Notes: generated by a model not told the origin, from the sequence alone. 64,000 nt of DNA from Actinomycetota bacterium (GCA_004366385.1 SIRU01000071.1:1-64000); one strand, 5' to 3'. Positions 53,882 to 63,068 are shown, numbered from the stretch's first letter. A program made the numbers and translations.

Positions 53882-56560
53882 CTACCAGGTCTTGGCGCGG
53901 ACGACGACGTCGGGCCGCCGGGCGCGCACGCGCGCGTCGACGGCGACGCAGCGGTCGGGCAGCGCGAGCACCGGGTTCAGGTCGAGCTCCGCCAGCGCGT
54001 GCACATCCTCGCCGAGCCGGGCGAGGCGGAGGACGAGGTCGACGAGCGCGTCCGCGTCGGCGGGCGGCGCTCCGCGAAAGCCGGCGACGAGGCGACCCGC
54101 CTTCCCGGTCGTGACCAGCTCTCGCGCATCGACGTCGGTGAGCGGCGCGATCCGGAACGAGGCCTCGCCGATGAGCTCCGCGAGCACGCCTCCAGGCCCG
54201 AATGCGACGAGCGGGCCGAAGGTGGGGTCCTCGACGATGCCGGCGAGCAACTCGGCGCCTGCGTGGAGCATCGGCTGGACGACCACCGGCGTCCCGATCC
54301 GATCGACCGCCGCGCGGACGGCGTCCTCGTCGCGGAGGTCGAGCGCGATCCCGCCGGTCTCCGTCTTGTGCGCGCCGGGCGTCGCCGTCTTGACGACTGC
54401 CGGCAGGCCGAGGTCACGGGCGGCGGCGATCGCGTCGTCGGCGGTCTCCGCGACCCGCTCGGGGACGAGCGGGATCCCGTACGCGAGCAGGAGATCCCGC
54501 GTGTCGGCGGGATCGAGCCAGGCGTCGTCGCCCGAGGCGAGCGCGCGCTCGACGATCGCCTCCGCCGCCGCGCGGTCGATGCCGTCGAGCTCGGGCACCG
54601 TGCCCTGCGGCCGGCGGAGCCAGTCCGCCCGCTCGGCCGCGCGGCCGAGGGCGCGTGCGGCTGACTCGGGGTACGAGAACGCGGCCACGCGACCCGGCCC
54701 GTCGCGCAGGCCGTCCGGCACGCCCTCCGACGTCATCACGACCGCGAGCACGGGCTTGGCCGTGTCGGAGGCGGCGGCCGCGCGGTCGACGGCCTCGGCC
54801 ACCTCCTCCGCGGTCGCGCTCACCGCGGGCACGAAGAGCACGATGGCGGCGTCGACGTGCGGGTCGGCGAGGAGGAGCGGGACGGCGGCTTCGTACGTTG
54901 CGGCCGTCGCGCCGCCGAGCATGTCGACCGGGTTCGCGACGCTCGCTTCCGCCGGCAGGAACGCGCGCAGCGCGGCCTCCGTCTCGGGTGACAGGGACGG
55001 AAGGTCGAGACCGGCCGCGTCGCACGCGTCCGCGGCGAGGATCCCGAGCCCGCCCGCGTTCGTGACCAGCGCGACGCTGCGGCCCGCGAGGCGCGGCTGC
55101 GTCGAGAGCAGGGTCGCGACGTCGATGAGCTCCTCGAGCGTCTGCGCGCGGATGACGCCGGCCTGGTGGAAGAGCGCGTCCACGGCCGCCTCCGACCCCG
55201 CGAGCGCGGCCGTGTGCGAGCTCGCCGCGCGCTGGCCGCTCGCCGACGTCCCGCTCTTCAGCGCGAGGATCGGCTTCCGGCGCGCGACGCGACGCGCGAG
55301 CCGGCCGAAGCGGCGCGGGTTCCCGAAGGACTCGACGTAGAGGAGGATCGCCTCGGTCTCCTCGTCGTCCTCCCACCACTCGAGGAGGTCGTTCGAGGAC
55401 ACGTCGGCCTTGTTCCCGATCGAGACGAACGCGGACAGCCCGAGCCCGCGCGAGTCGGCCGCCTCGAGTAGCGCGAGGCCGAGCGCGCCCGACTGCGAGG
55501 AGAAGCCGATGTTTCCCGGCGCCGCCGCCCGCGCGGCGAAGGTCGCGTTGAGCCCGCGGCCGGGGACGGCGATCCCGAGGCAGTTCGGCCCGATGAGCCT
55601 GGCACCGTGCGCGCGGACGAGCGCGAGCAGCTGCTCCTGCCGCTCGACGCCCTCGCTCCCGATCTCCGCGAAGCCGGCCGAGATGACGACGAGCGCGCGC
55701 ACGCCTCGCCGCAGTGCCACGTCGGCCGCGTCGTTCACGAGGGCGGCCGGCAGCGAGATCACTGCGAGGTCGAGCTCACCCGGGATCTCGTCGACGGACG
55801 AGTAGCCACGCACGCCGGCGACCGCCTCGCCCTCGCGGTTCACGGGGTAGGCGGCCCCCTGGAAGTCGGCCGCGAGGATGTTGCGGAAGAGCTCGCCGCC
55901 GATCGATCCGCGTCGGCGCGAGGCGCCGATCACCGCGACGCTCTCGGGCTCGAAGAACGGCCGGAGCGACGCCCTCACCGCGACGTGGTCGCGCTCGTCC
56001 ACGCGCTCCTCGAAGCGCTCGGTGGGCGCGATCGGGAACCGCACCTCGACCTCGCCGCCCGCGAGCTCGCGCGTCAGCTCGTAGCCGGCCGCCTCGAAGA
56101 CGCCGAGCATGTCGCGGTTGTCGGCGAGCACCTCGGCGAGGAAGGACTCGATCCCGACCTCGGCCGCCCGCCGGGCGAGCTGCTCGAGCAGGCGCGTCCC
56201 GATCCCGCGGCGCTGGTACTCGTCCGCGACGCTGAAGGCCGCCTCCGCGACCGTCGGGTCGCGCAGCCGCTCGTAGCTCGCGACCGCGACGACGTGCTCG
56301 TCCGCGCCGTCCTCGGCGAACGCGCCGAGCAGCGCGCCGCGCTCGACCCAGTCGGGCTCGAGCAGCCGCTCCACCAGCTCCGGCCGGATCGACGGCATCC
56401 CGTGGAAGCGCTGGTACAGGCTGCGGGGCGAGAGCCCGGCGAAGAACGCGAGCAGCGCGTCGGTGTCCTCGCGGCGGGGCGGGCGCAGGCGGAGCGAGCG
56501 CCCGTCCCGGAGGATGACGTCGACGACGTCGGAGGCCGCGGCCGTGTCGGGCTGGCTCAT
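53882..56560 (-). CDS. GNAT acetyltransferase fused to ADP-forming acyl-CoA synthetase-like domains
   Basis: An 892-residue Pat-type protein with the GNAT domain first (residues 10-165: VADEYQRRGIGTRLLEQL is the acetyl-CoA loop). A CoA-binding domain (about 205-330: SVAVIGASRRRGSIGGE), two ligase-type domains with the phospho-histidine His449 in SSHTAALAGSE, and an ATP-grasp domain (about 680-890) follow. The histidine is intact, so synthetase activity is possible, unlike many Pat proteins. The likely role is acyl-CoA metabolism or lysine acetylation of acyl-CoA synthetases. It lies 13 bp after the CBS gene, in the same operon. Confidence 0.87.
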   Translation of the reverse strand: MSQPDTAAASDVVDVILRDGRSLRLRPPRREDTDALLAFFAGLSPRSLYQRFHGMPSIRPELVERLLEPDWVERGALLGAFAEDGADEHVVAVASYERLRDPTVAEAAFSVADEYQRRGIGTRLLEQLARRAAEVGIESFLAEVLADNRDMLGVFEAAGYELTRELAGGEVEVRFPIAPTERFEERVDERDHVAVRASLRPFFEPESVAVIGASRRRGSIGGELFRNILAADFQGAAYPVNREGEAVAGVRGYSSVDEIPGELDLAVISLPAALVNDAADVALRRGVRALVVISAGFAEIGSEGVERQEQLLALVRAHGARLIGPNCLGIAVPGRGLNATFAARAAAPGNIGFSSQSGALGLALLEAADSRGLGLSAFVSIGNKADVSSNDLLEWWEDDEETEAILLYVESFGNPRRFGRLARRVARRKPILALKSGTSASGQRAASSHTAALAGSEAAVDALFHQAGVIRAQTLEELIDVATLLSTQPRLAGRSVALVTNAGGLGILAADACDAAGLDLPSLSPETEAALRAFLPAEASVANPVDMLGGATAATYEAAVPLLLADPHVDAAIVLFVPAVSATAEEVAEAVDRAAAASDTAKPVLAVVMTSEGVPDGLRDGPGRVAAFSYPESAARALGRAAERADWLRRPQGTVPELDGIDRAAAEAIVERALASGDDAWLDPADTRDLLLAYGIPLVPERVAETADDAIAAARDLGLPAVVKTATPGAHKTETGGIALDLRDEDAVRAAVDRIGTPVVVQPMLHAGAELLAGIVEDPTFGPLVAFGPGGVLAELIGEASFRIAPLTDVDARELVTTGKAGRLVAGFRGAPPADADALVDLVLRLARLGEDVHALAELDLNPVLALPDRCVAVDARVRARRPDVVVRAKTW

Positions 56561-56573
56561 CGCGGGTTTCGTA

Positions 56574-56996
56574 TCAGACGCCCGCGAGCGCGTTCACGAT
56601 GTCGAGCGTCGAGAGCACGCCCGCCGGCCTCCCGGTGCCCGGCTCCACGACGACGAGGTGCGACACGCCGTAGCGCGTCATGAGCCTCGCGGCGAGCTCG
56701 AGCGTGTCTCCGGGATGGACTGTCAGCGCGGTGCCGCCGGCCGAGCCGCCGGCCACCTGCGATTCGAGGTCGCGCACCGTCGCCGCGGCGATGAGGTCGA
56801 GGTCGGAGATGAGGCCGGCCACCTCCGGGCTCGCGCCGTCCGCCTCCCCGTGCACGACGACCGCGTGGACGTGGCGCGCGGCCATGAGCTCCGCGACCTC
56901 CGAGAGCGTCGCCTCGGGCGGGCACGAGAACACTCCCGGGTGCATCGCCTCCGCGACGGTCTTGCTCACCAGGGCGTGCGTGCCCGCGCCGATCAT
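56574..56996 (-). CDS. two-CBS-domain protein (Hrp1-like)
   Basis: A 140-residue protein made of two CBS domains (about 13-68: VAEAMHPGVFSCPPEATLSE; about 85-138: ALTVHPGDTLELAARLMTRY). Such stand-alone pairs bind adenine nucleotides. Mycobacterium Hrp1 of the DosR regulon has the same layout. ATG 56996 follows GGTGAAGG. The shared GTAGTTCCCCGAA motif lies 57-69 bp upstream, inside the 3' end of the P-type ATPase gene, giving the CBS-Pat pair its own possible promoter. Confidence 0.88.
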   Translation of the reverse strand: MIGAGTHALVSKTVAEAMHPGVFSCPPEATLSEVAELMAARHVHAVVVHGEADGASPEVAGLISDLDLIAAATVRDLESQVAGGSAGGTALTVHPGDTLELAARLMTRYGVSHLVVVEPGTGRPAGVLSTLDIVNALAGV

Positions 56997-57000
56997 GCCT

Positions 57001-59685
57001 TCACCTTCCCGTCGCCGCGGCGCGGGCACGTCCGCGCACGACCCGATCCGGCTTCGGGGAACTACGGCTCGCACGCCGCCGCGCGACCGCCTTGCGCGCC
57101 TCCTCCGCGCCGAAGACGACGAACGGGATGGGCGCGAGCACGAGCCAGTGCCACCCGTCGATCGGCGCCTGGTGGAAGGCCGAGTTCAGCCCGGGGACAT
57201 AGATCAGCGCCGCGGCGAGCGCGAGCTCGAGGGCGATCGCCACGAGCAGGAAGCGGTTCGAGAGCAGGCCGATCGAGAAGACCGAGCGGCGGTTCGTCCG
57301 CATCGACATCCCAGCGCCGACCTGGCCCATGACGATGCCGGTCTGCGTCATCGTGGTCGCCTGCACGTACGCGAGGCCGCTCGCCGGGAGCGACGACCCG
57401 GGCCGCCAGCCGCCGAGCAGGAAGGACACGAAGAAGGCGCCGAGCGCGAGCACGCCCTCGAGCGGGCCGACGAAGGCGTAGGCGCGTGAGAGCACGCGCG
57501 GGCCGAGCAGGCGCTCGCCTCGGGGCCGCGGCGGCCGGGTCATCGTCCCCGGCTCCGCCCGTTCGGTTCCGAGTGCGATCGCGGGGAGCATGTCCGTGCC
57601 GAGGTCGATCGCGAGCACCTGCATGACGGTCAGCGGCAGCGGGATCTCGCCCCCCGAGAGCCCCCACGCGACGAACGGGAGCAGCTCCGCGACGTTCGAG
57701 CAGAAGTGGTAGACGGCGAAGCGGCGGATGTTGTCGTACACCGCGCGTCCCTCCTCGACCGCCGTGACGACGGTCGCGAAGTCGTCGTCGAGGAGGATCA
57801 TGTCGGCGGCCTCCTTCGCGACGTCCGTCCCGCGCCGGCCCATGGCGACGCCGATGTCGGCCTCGCGGAGCGCGGGCGCGTCGTTCACGCCGTCGCCGGT
57901 CATCGCGACGACCTCGCCGGACTCCCGGAGCACGCGCGCGAGGCGCAGCTTCTGCTCGGGCGCGATGCGGGCGAAGACGACGTCGTGCTCGTCGAGGAGC
58001 CCGCGCAGGCGCGTGTCGTCGATCCCGTCGAGAGCGTGGCCGTCGACGACGTGCGCGCGGTTGCGGACGAGGCCGATCCGCTTCGCGATCGCCGCGGCCG
58101 TCGTGCCGGCGTCGCCGGTGGCCATGAGCACGCGGATCCCGGCGGCGTGGCAGCGCGCGATCGCCTGTGGCACCTCCGGGCGCGGCGGGTCGTGCATCCC
58201 GACGAGGCCGAGCAGCTCCAGGCCGTCCTCGAGCTCGAGCGCGTGCGCGTCCCCCTCGGGGAGGCTCTTGCGAGCGAGCGCCAGGACGCGGAGGGCGTCC
58301 GCCTCGAGCGCGCGTGCGGCCGCCTCCGCCCGCTCCCGCTCCCGCTCGGAGAGCGAGCACGCCTGGATCACGTCCTCGGGCGCTCCCTTCACGTAGGCGA
58401 CGAGGCCGGCGCCGGTCGCGTGCACGGTCGTCATCCGCCGCCGCTTCGCGTCGAACGGGATCTCGCGGACGCGCGGGAGGTGCGCGACCTCCTGCTCCTG
58501 GCGCAGCCCGCCCTTCTCCGCGAGCACGACGAGCGCGCCCTCGGTCGGGTCGCCGAGCACGCCCCAGCCCTCCGGGGTCGAGACCAGGCGGCTGTCGTTG
58601 CAGAGGAGCCCTGCGCGCAGCAGCTCTGCCACCGGCTGCGGCTGGACGACGCGCCCGGCCGCGCGGAAGCGCCCGAACGGCTCGTAGCCCGCGCCCTCCA
58701 CCTCGAGCTCGAGCTCGGGCGTCCAGACCCGGACGGCCGTGAGCTCGTTCTCGGTGAGCGTGCCGGTCTTGTCCGTGCAGATGACCGTCGTCTCGCCGAG
58801 CGTCTCCACGGACGAGAGCCCGCGGACGAGCGCGTTCCGCCGCGCCATCCGCTGCGTCGCGAGCGCGAGCGCGAGCGTCACCGTCGGGAGCAGTCCCTCG
58901 GGGACGTTCGCGACCATCACGCCGACGGCGAACACGAACCGCTCCTCGAGACCCATCCCGAGCCAGCCGGCGACGAAGAAGAACGCGGTGCCGATGCCGG
59001 CGGAGGCGACCGCGACCAGGCGCGTGACGTGCTTCAGCTCGACCTCGAGCGGGCTCGGCTTCTCGCGCGTGCGGTGCGTGAGCTCGGCGATGCGGCCGAA
59101 CTCCGTCCGCATCCCCGTCTCCGTGACGAGCCCCTCGCCGCGGCCCGACACGACGTACGTGCCTGCGTACACCTTCTCCTCGGGCGCGACCGGCCACGAC
59201 TCGCCGGTGAGGGTCGAGTTGTCGACGCGCAGCTCGACGACCTCGAGCAGGTCGGCGTCGGCGCTCACACGGTCGCCTTCCTCGAGCAAGAGCACGTCGC
59301 CCGGGACGAGCTCCTCTGCCGGGATCTCGACCGGCTCCCCGTCGCGCCGGACGCGCGCCGCCTGCGGGAGCATCTGCCGGAGCGCCTCGGCGGCGCGCTC
59401 GGCCCGGTACTCCTGGGCGAACGCGAAGCCCGCGTTCACGAGCACGACGACGACGATCGCGATCGACAGCTCGGGCATCCCGGCCAGCCACGCGAGCCCC
59501 GCCCCGGCCCAGAGGAGCAGCGCGAAGAGGTGCCCGAGCTGCGCGAGAAAGCGGCGGACGTGCGACGGCCGCTCCGGCTCAGCGAGGGCGTTCGGGCCGA
59601 CCTCGGCGAGACGTTGCCGCGCCTCGGCGGCGGTGAGGCCGGAGGCGCCCTCCGGCGTGCGGAGTGCTTCGGCCGTGCCGATCAT
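57001..59685 (-). CDS. P-type cation-transporting ATPase (P2 type, CtpF/PMA1-like)
   Basis: An 894-residue cation pump. Motifs are the actuator LTGES, the phosphorylated Asp305 in CTDKTGTLTEN, and the hinge TGDGVNDAPALREADIGVAMG. The transmembrane segment VANVPEGLLPTVTLALALAT (PEGL) marks the P2A/P2B/P2C group, suggesting calcium or other cations. Ten hydrophobic segments are visible including the C-terminal block. The start is ATG 59685, with GGAGGTG close upstream. The stop is 4 bp from the CBS start. The gene is divergent from the MacB-like permease. Confidence 0.88.
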   Translation of the reverse strand: MIGTAEALRTPEGASGLTAAEARQRLAEVGPNALAEPERPSHVRRFLAQLGHLFALLLWAGAGLAWLAGMPELSIAIVVVVLVNAGFAFAQEYRAERAAEALRQMLPQAARVRRDGEPVEIPAEELVPGDVLLLEEGDRVSADADLLEVVELRVDNSTLTGESWPVAPEEKVYAGTYVVSGRGEGLVTETGMRTEFGRIAELTHRTREKPSPLEVELKHVTRLVAVASAGIGTAFFFVAGWLGMGLEERFVFAVGVMVANVPEGLLPTVTLALALATQRMARRNALVRGLSSVETLGETTVICTDKTGTLTENELTAVRVWTPELELEVEGAGYEPFGRFRAAGRVVQPQPVAELLRAGLLCNDSRLVSTPEGWGVLGDPTEGALVVLAEKGGLRQEQEVAHLPRVREIPFDAKRRRMTTVHATGAGLVAYVKGAPEDVIQACSLSERERERAEAAARALEADALRVLALARKSLPEGDAHALELEDGLELLGLVGMHDPPRPEVPQAIARCHAAGIRVLMATGDAGTTAAAIAKRIGLVRNRAHVVDGHALDGIDDTRLRGLLDEHDVVFARIAPEQKLRLARVLRESGEVVAMTGDGVNDAPALREADIGVAMGRRGTDVAKEAADMILLDDDFATVVTAVEEGRAVYDNIRRFAVYHFCSNVAELLPFVAWGLSGGEIPLPLTVMQVLAIDLGTDMLPAIALGTERAEPGTMTRPPRPRGERLLGPRVLSRAYAFVGPLEGVLALGAFFVSFLLGGWRPGSSLPASGLAYVQATTMTQTGIVMGQVGAGMSMRTNRRSVFSIGLLSNRFLLVAIALELALAAALIYVPGLNSAFHQAPIDGWHWLVLAPIPFVVFGAEEARKAVARRRASRSSPKPDRVVRGRARAAATGR
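57053..57065 (-). promoter_or_regulatory. shared motif GTAGTTCCCCGAA before the CBS gene
   Basis: The minus strand reads GTAGTTCCCCGAA from 57065 to 57053, 69 to 57 bp before ATG 56996. The same 13-mer, in the same orientation to its gene, lies before FNT. Confidence 0.6.
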
Positions 59686-59828
59686 CACCTCCAGCGTCCC
59701 GCCGGCCCTGCTCGGGCGCATCCGCGCGCGGACGGACCGGTGTGCGGCTACCCCGCAGCGCCGCTCGGGGCACCCCCCGACGCGCCCGTACGGCCCCGGC
59801 CGGAACATCGGTAGAGACGGAGGCCACC

Positions 59829-60935
59829 GTGTTCCGAGCGATCGTCCTCAAGAACCTCGTCCGCCAGCGCGTCCGCACGAGCCTCACCGCGCTCGGGATC
59901 GCGATCGGCATCGCGACCGTGCTCGCGCTCGGCGTCATCACGAGCGGGCTCAAGGCCTCGCTCGGGGAGTTCGTGACTGCGGGCGGCGCCGACTTCATGG
60001 TCGCCCAGAAGGGCGCGTCCGACCTCAGCTTCAGCGCCGTCCCCGAGGAGACCGTCGCCGCGCTCGCCCGGCGGGACGACGTCGCCCGCGCAGACGGGTT
60101 CGAGCTGAAGATCACGACCCTCGGGTCGAACCCGTACTTCATCCTCTACGGCTTCGAGGCCGACGCGCTCGGGGCGCAGGGGCTCGAGCTGCGTGAGGGC
60201 GAGCTGCCCGCGGCTGCGGACGAGATCGCGCTGGGCGTCGACGCGGCCGCCTCGAACGCGCTCGCGGCCGGCGACACCGTCGTCTTCGAGCACCGGACCT
60301 TCCGCGTCTCCGGCGTGTACGAGGTAGCGGACACGCTGCGCCGCTCGGGTGGCGTGGCGCTCCTCGCCACGGTCCAGGAGCTCGGGAACCGGCCGGGCGT
60401 CGTGACCGCCGCCTACGTCACCGTCGCCCCGGGCGAGGACCCCGTCGCGGTCGCGGAGGCGATCGAGCGGGATCTCCCGACACTGGCGGCGATCGCGGAC
60501 GTCGACGACTACGGCGAGGTCGACCAGGGCGTCCGGATCATGGACGCGGTGAACCTCGCGATCTCGCTCCTCGCGGTCGGGATCGGCGCGATCGGCGTGA
60601 TGAACACGATGATCATGTCCGTCTTCGAGCGCACGCGCGAGATCGGGATCCTGCGCGCGGTCGGGTGGCGCGGGTCGCGGATCGTGCGGATGGTGCTGCT
60701 CGAGTCGCTCGCGCTGTGCGGGATCGCCGCGGTCGTGGGGATCGCGCTCGGCCTGCTCGCGACGCGCGCGGTGCTGGCCATACCCACGGTGTCGTCCTTC
60801 CTCGTCCCCTCCTACGCGCCCGAGGTGTTCATCCGCGCGCTCGCCGTCGGGGTCGTCGTGGCGCTGATCGGCGCTGCGTACCCGGCGGTGCGCGCGGTGC
60901 GGCTCTCGCCGATGGAGGCGCTGCGCCATGAGTGA
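59829..60935 (+). CDS. MacB/FtsX-type ABC transporter permease
   Basis: A 368-residue permease with an N-terminal helix (LTALGIAIGIATVLALGVIT), a large extracytoplasmic MacB_PCD-like domain (about 40-235), and three C-terminal helices forming the FtsX domain. The signature stretch FERTREIGILRAVGWRGSRI is present, as is the family-typical end RAVRLSPMEALRHE. GTG 59829 follows GGAGG. The ATPase gene overlaps it by 8 bp (ATGAGTGA). It probably acts in lipoprotein, peptide or drug export, or in envelope mechanotransmission. Confidence 0.88.
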   Translation: MFRAIVLKNLVRQRVRTSLTALGIAIGIATVLALGVITSGLKASLGEFVTAGGADFMVAQKGASDLSFSAVPEETVAALARRDDVARADGFELKITTLGSNPYFILYGFEADALGAQGLELREGELPAAADEIALGVDAAASNALAAGDTVVFEHRTFRVSGVYEVADTLRRSGGVALLATVQELGNRPGVVTAAYVTVAPGEDPVAVAEAIERDLPTLAAIADVDDYGEVDQGVRIMDAVNLAISLLAVGIGAIGVMNTMIMSVFERTREIGILRAVGWRGSRIVRMVLLESLALCGIAAVVGIALGLLATRAVLAIPTVSSFLVPSYAPEVFIRALAVGVVVALIGAAYPAVRAVRLSPMEALRHE

Positions 60936-61662
60936 GCCCGTGATCTCCGTCCGCGGCGTGCGCAAGAGCTTCGAGGACGGGCGCATCGTCGCGCTGCGCG
61001 GGATGGATCTCGAGGTCGCGGAGGGCGAGTTCGTCGCGCTCGTGGGGCCGTCCGGGTGCGGAAAGTCGACGCTCCTCCACTTGATCGCAGCGCTCGACCG
61101 CCCGGACGAGGGCGCGATCCGGGTGGCCGGTCGCGCGCTCGAGGAGGCGAACGACCTCAGCGCGCACCGCGCGCACGAGGTCGGGCTGATCTTCCAGCTG
61201 CACAACCTCATGCCTGCGCTGACGGCGAGCGAGAACGTGCAGGTGCCGATGTTCGAGCTCGGGCTCCCGGGGCGCGAGCGGCGCGAGCGCGCGCACGCGC
61301 TGCTCGCGGCGGTGGGGCTCGAGGGGCGCGAGCGGAACCGCCCGCCGCAGCTCTCCGGCGGCGAGCGGCAGCGCGTCGCGGTCGCGCGGGCGCTCGCGAA
61401 CGAGCCGCCGATCCTGCTCGCCGACGAGCCGACCGGGAGCCTCGACTCCGAGGCCGGGGCGACCGTGCTCGACCTGATCGAGCGCCTGCGGCGCGAGCGG
61501 GGGCTCACCGTCGTCCTCGTCACGCACGATACGGGCGTGGCCGCGCGCGCCGACCGGATCGTGACCATGCTCGACGGCCACGTGGTCGGTAGTTCCCCGA
61601 ACGACCGCTCCGCGGCGGCGCCGACGACCCGGCTCGCAGCTTCCACGAGGGTGACGCCATGA
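60928..61662 (+). CDS. MacB/LolD-type ABC transporter ATP-binding protein
   Basis: A 244-residue ATPase with Walker A GPSGCGKST, Q-loop in GLIFQLHNLMPALTASENV, signature [15 protein letters not shown], Walker B ILLADEPTGSLDS and H-loop VLVTHD. The VFQ..NL-type and DEPTGxLDS motifs are typical for the MacB/LolD group. It pairs with the permease upstream. Its 3' end contains the motif at 61589-61601 upstream of FNT. Confidence 0.92.
   Translation: MSEPVISVRGVRKSFEDGRIVALRGMDLEVAEGEFVALVGPSGCGKSTLLHLIAALDRPDEGAIRVAGRALEEANDLSAHRAHEVGLIFQLHNLMPALTASENVQVPMFELGLPGRERRERAHALLAAVGLEGRERNRPPQLSGGERQRVAVARALANEPPILLADEPTGSLDSEAGATVLDLIERLRRERGLTVVLVTHDTGVAARADRIVTMLDGHVVGSSPNDRSAAAPTTRLAASTRVTP
61589..61601 (+). 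promoter_or_regulatory. shared motif GTAGTTCCCCGAA before the FNT gene
   Basis: GTAGTTCCCCGAA lies 70 to 58 bp before ATG 61659, inside the 3' end of the ATPase gene. It is identical to the motif before the CBS gene. Just outside, GGTCG and CGACC form an additional inverted pair. Confidence 0.6.
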
Positions 61663-62558
61663 CGGCGGTCGAGACGCGCGACGACGGGCCGGAGACTCCC
61701 TCGACGCTGTTCACGCCGACCGGGCTCGACGCGCTCGCCCCGGCGGACGTCGCGCGCAAGGCGGAGACGATCGGCGTCGCGAAGGCCGGGATGCCGGCGG
61801 TGACCGTGTTCGTCCTCGCCGTGCTCGCGGGCGCGTTCATCGCGCTCGGGGCGATCTTCGCGACGACGGTGGCGGCAGGCGGGGCCGACCTGCCCTACGG
61901 CGTCGTGCGGCTGCTCGCCGGCCTCACCTTCACCCTCGGCCTGATCCTCGTCGTCGTCGCGGGCGCCGAGCTGTTCACCGGCAACAACCTCATCGTCATG
62001 GCCTGGGCCGGGCGGCGCGTCACCACGGCCCGCCTCGCCGGGAACTGGACGCTCGTCTGGATCGGGAACTTCGTCGGCGCGCTCGCGACCGCGCTGCTCG
62101 TCTTCGTGAGCAGGCAGTACGAGTTCGGCGGCGGTGCAGTGGGCGAGACTGCGCTCGCGATCGCGGCCGCGAAGACGAACCTCGGGTTCGTGCAGGCGGT
62201 CGCGCTCGGGATGCTCTGCAACGCGCTCGTCTGCCTCGCCGTCTGGCTCACCTACGGCGCGCACACGACCACGGACAAGATCATCGCGGTGATCCCGCCG
62301 ATCGCCGCCTTCGTCGCGGCCGGCTTCGAGCACTCGATCGCGAACATGTACTTCATCTCGATCGGGCTCCTCGTGAAGGCCGACGACGGGTTCGTCGCCG
62401 GCCTCGACTCCCCGCCCGACCTCTCGACCCTGGATTTGGACGGCTTCCTCCTGGGCAACCTCCTCCCCGTGACGATCGGCAACGTCATCGGCGGCGCGGT
62501 GATGGTGGGCGCCGTGTACTGGTTCGTGTACCTGCGCCCCCGAGAGGAGGAGCGATGA
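61659..62558 (+). CDS. formate/nitrite transporter (FNT family)
   Basis: A 299-residue pentameric-type channel with six hydrophobic segments. FNT marks include ELFTGNNLIVMAWAGRR near residue 104, NWTLVWIGNFVGAL, LGMLCNALVCLAVWL and GFEHSIANMYFISIGLL (with the central pore histidine). Transport of formate, nitrite or hydrosulfide cannot be told apart. It is coupled to the upstream ATPase (4-base overlap) and to the flavodoxin-like gene downstream (ATGA). Confidence 0.9.
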   Translation: MTAVETRDDGPETPSTLFTPTGLDALAPADVARKAETIGVAKAGMPAVTVFVLAVLAGAFIALGAIFATTVAAGGADLPYGVVRLLAGLTFTLGLILVVVAGAELFTGNNLIVMAWAGRRVTTARLAGNWTLVWIGNFVGALATALLVFVSRQYEFGGGAVGETALAIAAAKTNLGFVQAVALGMLCNALVCLAVWLTYGAHTTTDKIIAVIPPIAAFVAAGFEHSIANMYFISIGLLVKADDGFVAGLDSPPDLSTLDLDGFLLGNLLPVTIGNVIGGAVMVGAVYWFVYLRPREEER

Positions 62559-63049
62559 GGGTCCTGGTGGCGGCGGCGAGCCGGCACGGCGCGACCTCGG
62601 AGATCGGAGAGACGATCGCCGAGGCGCTCCGCGAGCACGGCCTCGAGGCCGACGCGAAGCCTCCCGAGGAGGTGCACGACCTCGCCGGCTACGACGCGGT
62701 CGTGCTCGGGAGCGCCGTCTACGTCGGCAAGTGGCTCGACCCGGCGCGCGACCTGGTCGAGCGGCGCGCGGACGAGCTCTGCACGAAGCCGGTCTGGCTC
62801 TTCTCCAGCGGGCCGATCGGCGAGCCGCTGCGCCCGTCGCCGGAGGACGCCGTCGACGTCGAGAGCCTCGTCTCCGCGACCCGTGCCCGCGGCCACCGCC
62901 TCTTCGGCGGCAAGCTGGACAAGGGCCGCCTCGGCTTCGGCGAGAAGGCGGTCGTGCTCGCCTTCCGCGCGCCCGAGGGCGACTTCCGCGACTGGGACGA
63001 GATCCGGTCCTGGGCCGCGGAGATCGCCGCCGCGCTCGCACCCGCCTGA
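62555..63049 (+). CDS. flavodoxin-domain protein (HemG/menaquinone-dependent oxidase-like)
   Basis: A 164-residue flavodoxin-fold protein. The FMN phosphate loop is in AAASRHGATSEIGETIAEAL near the N-terminus, followed by YDAVVLGSAVYVGKWLDPAR and a VWLFSSGPIGEPL strand. The same order occurs in HemG-type protoporphyrinogen oxidases and related quinone reductases. It is the last gene in the ABC-FNT operon. No other heme genes are nearby, so the role may be general redox. Confidence 0.8.
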   Translation: MRVLVAAASRHGATSEIGETIAEALREHGLEADAKPPEEVHDLAGYDAVVLGSAVYVGKWLDPARDLVERRADELCTKPVWLFSSGPIGEPLRPSPEDAVDVESLVSATRARGHRLFGGKLDKGRLGFGEKAVVLAFRAPEGDFRDWDEIRSWAAEIAAALAPA

Positions 63050-63068
63050 CACCGACGGAGAGCACCTC

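Noticed and set aside
57001-59814. Long open frames on the plus strand across the P-type ATPase and other minus-strand genes
   Set aside because: High GC content leaves antisense frames open. Their sequences are rich in Arg, Pro and Ala, without domains, and mirror the codon positions of the real genes.
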